The notes beneath the pieces are model-generated. The model was not told where the DNA came from, searched no databases, and saw nothing but the letters and a program-made list of their open reading frames with translations. This document shows, one piece after another, positions 7,437 through 7,725 of a DNA stretch of 7,725 bases; the first letter of the stretch is position 1, and every line of letters starts with the position of its first letter. The translations under genes and the position numbers were made by a program. The stretch is from Oscillospiraceae bacterium (lineage in GTDB: Bacteria; Bacillota; Clostridia; Oscillospirales; Ruminococcaceae), in NCBI GenBank assembly GCA_017394565.1, contig JAFPXW010000042.1:1-7725 (forward strand). The letters are read 5' to 3'.

Positions 7437-7547
7437 CATATCCTCACTTTCCGACAAGCTACAGCGGATTCGCAACTATATGGTCAATTCCAAAAGTAAC
7501 CGCAACACGGAGTGAAAAAACGAGATCATAAATCATAAAATCAAACC

Positions 7548-7573
7548 ATAATTGGAATAAAAATACCAATTAT
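7548..7573. repeat. Inverted repeat upstream of the recombinase gene
   Basis: ATAATTGG (7548-7555), 10-base AT-only spacer, CCAATTAT (7566-7573). It lies between the candidate promoter and the recombinase start, within the predicted leader. It suits an operator or a recombinase binding site, but short AT-rich palindromes also arise by chance. Confidence 0.45.
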
Positions 7574-7630
7574 ATGAAGAAATCAGCATAATATTAGCCC
7601 CAAAAGGGTATATGTACTATAATTGTATAC

Positions 7631-7659
7631 ATTGTACACCATTATGGAAGAGAAAGCAA
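7631..7659 (-). promoter_or_regulatory. Candidate promoter of the recombinase gene
   Basis: Minus strand: -35 TTGCTT (7654-7659), 17-base spacer, -10 TACAAT (7631-7636). A second TACAAT lies at 7622-7627. Start would be near 7624, leaving a leader of roughly 185 bases that contains the 7548-7573 inverted repeat. A closer TATAGT near 7480 has no well-spaced -35. Confidence 0.4.
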
Positions 7660-7667
7660 GCATTTTG

Positions 7668-7708
7668 AAAAAAGATAGCCATATCATGAGAATTCTCGTG
7701 ATATGGCT
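7668..7708 (-). terminator. Strong intrinsic terminator for a leftward gene beyond the right edge
   Basis: Minus strand: AGCCATATCACGAG, loop AATT, CTCATGATATGGCT (hairpin 7677-7708, 14 bp with one G-T pair), then ATC and six T (7668-7673). This is a classic Rho-independent layout. It implies a leftward gene ending just outside the window and would shield the recombinase promoter at 7631-7659 from read-through. Confidence 0.7.
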
Positions 7709-7725
7709 CATCAATGTTGATATTA

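Larger units (their letters stand above)
5756..7725. mobile_element. Probable left end of an integrated element carrying the serine recombinase (partial)
   Basis: The only element gene in view is the recombinase, whose 3' end faces the boundary, as integrase genes do at one end of Tn916/Tn5397-like conjugative elements. DNA left of about 5755 is GC-rich and codes for a host-type cellulosomal enzyme; DNA to the right is clearly more AT-rich. The start given is the base after the glycanase terminator and is only approximate. No target duplication or second end can be seen, so the element type (conjugative transposon, prophage or recombinase-only island) is open. Confidence 0.45.

Noticed and set aside
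7437..7475. N-terminal extension of the recombinase from a TTG at 7475
   Set aside because: The extra residues are not part of the resolvase fold, and the only ribosome-site-like sequence is next to the ATGs at 7439 and 7436.

Overview
This window looks like a piece of genome from a cellulosome-forming Ruminococcus or close relative (Firmicutes, Oscillospiraceae), possibly from a gut metagenome. The main evidence is the large secreted glycoside hydrolase at 3080-5710. It ends in a Thr/Pro/Glu-rich linker and a type I dockerin of the kind used to plug enzymes into cohesin scaffoldins. The species is inference; no marker gene is present.

Layout from left to right: (1) 2-667 (+), the C-terminal half of a sensor histidine kinase whose sensor end lies off the window. 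(2) 825-2771 (-), a soluble protein that joins a LacI-type sugar-binding (periplasmic-binding-protein-like) domain to a GGDEF diguanylate cyclase. (3) 2772-3079, an AT-rich divergent intergenic region with one well-formed sigma-A-type promoter facing each way. (4) 3080-5710 (+), a secreted family GH30-like glycanase with two tandem F5/8-type (discoidin/CBM32-like) domains and a dockerin, closed by a hairpin at 5725-5755. (5) 5799-7436 (-), a complete large serine recombinase of the TndX/TnpX (Tn5397/Tn4451) type with resolvase, recombinase, zinc-ribbon, coiled-coil and C-terminal DUF4368-like parts. (6) 7437-7725, AT-rich DNA with a candidate recombinase promoter, an inverted repeat, and a strong leftward terminator that probably ends a gene beyond the right edge.

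How the parts may work together: the divergent cyclase and glycanase share one control region. A reasonable inference is that the cyclase binds a sugar, perhaps one released by glycan breakdown, and reports it as c-di-GMP. This is not shown by sequence alone. The recombinase differs visibly in base composition from the GC-rich genes to its left. It probably marks the left edge of an integrated mobile element that continues to the right, with the edge somewhere in 5756-5810. The gap 668-824 holds no gene or convincing signal. No tRNA, rRNA or CRISPR array was seen.
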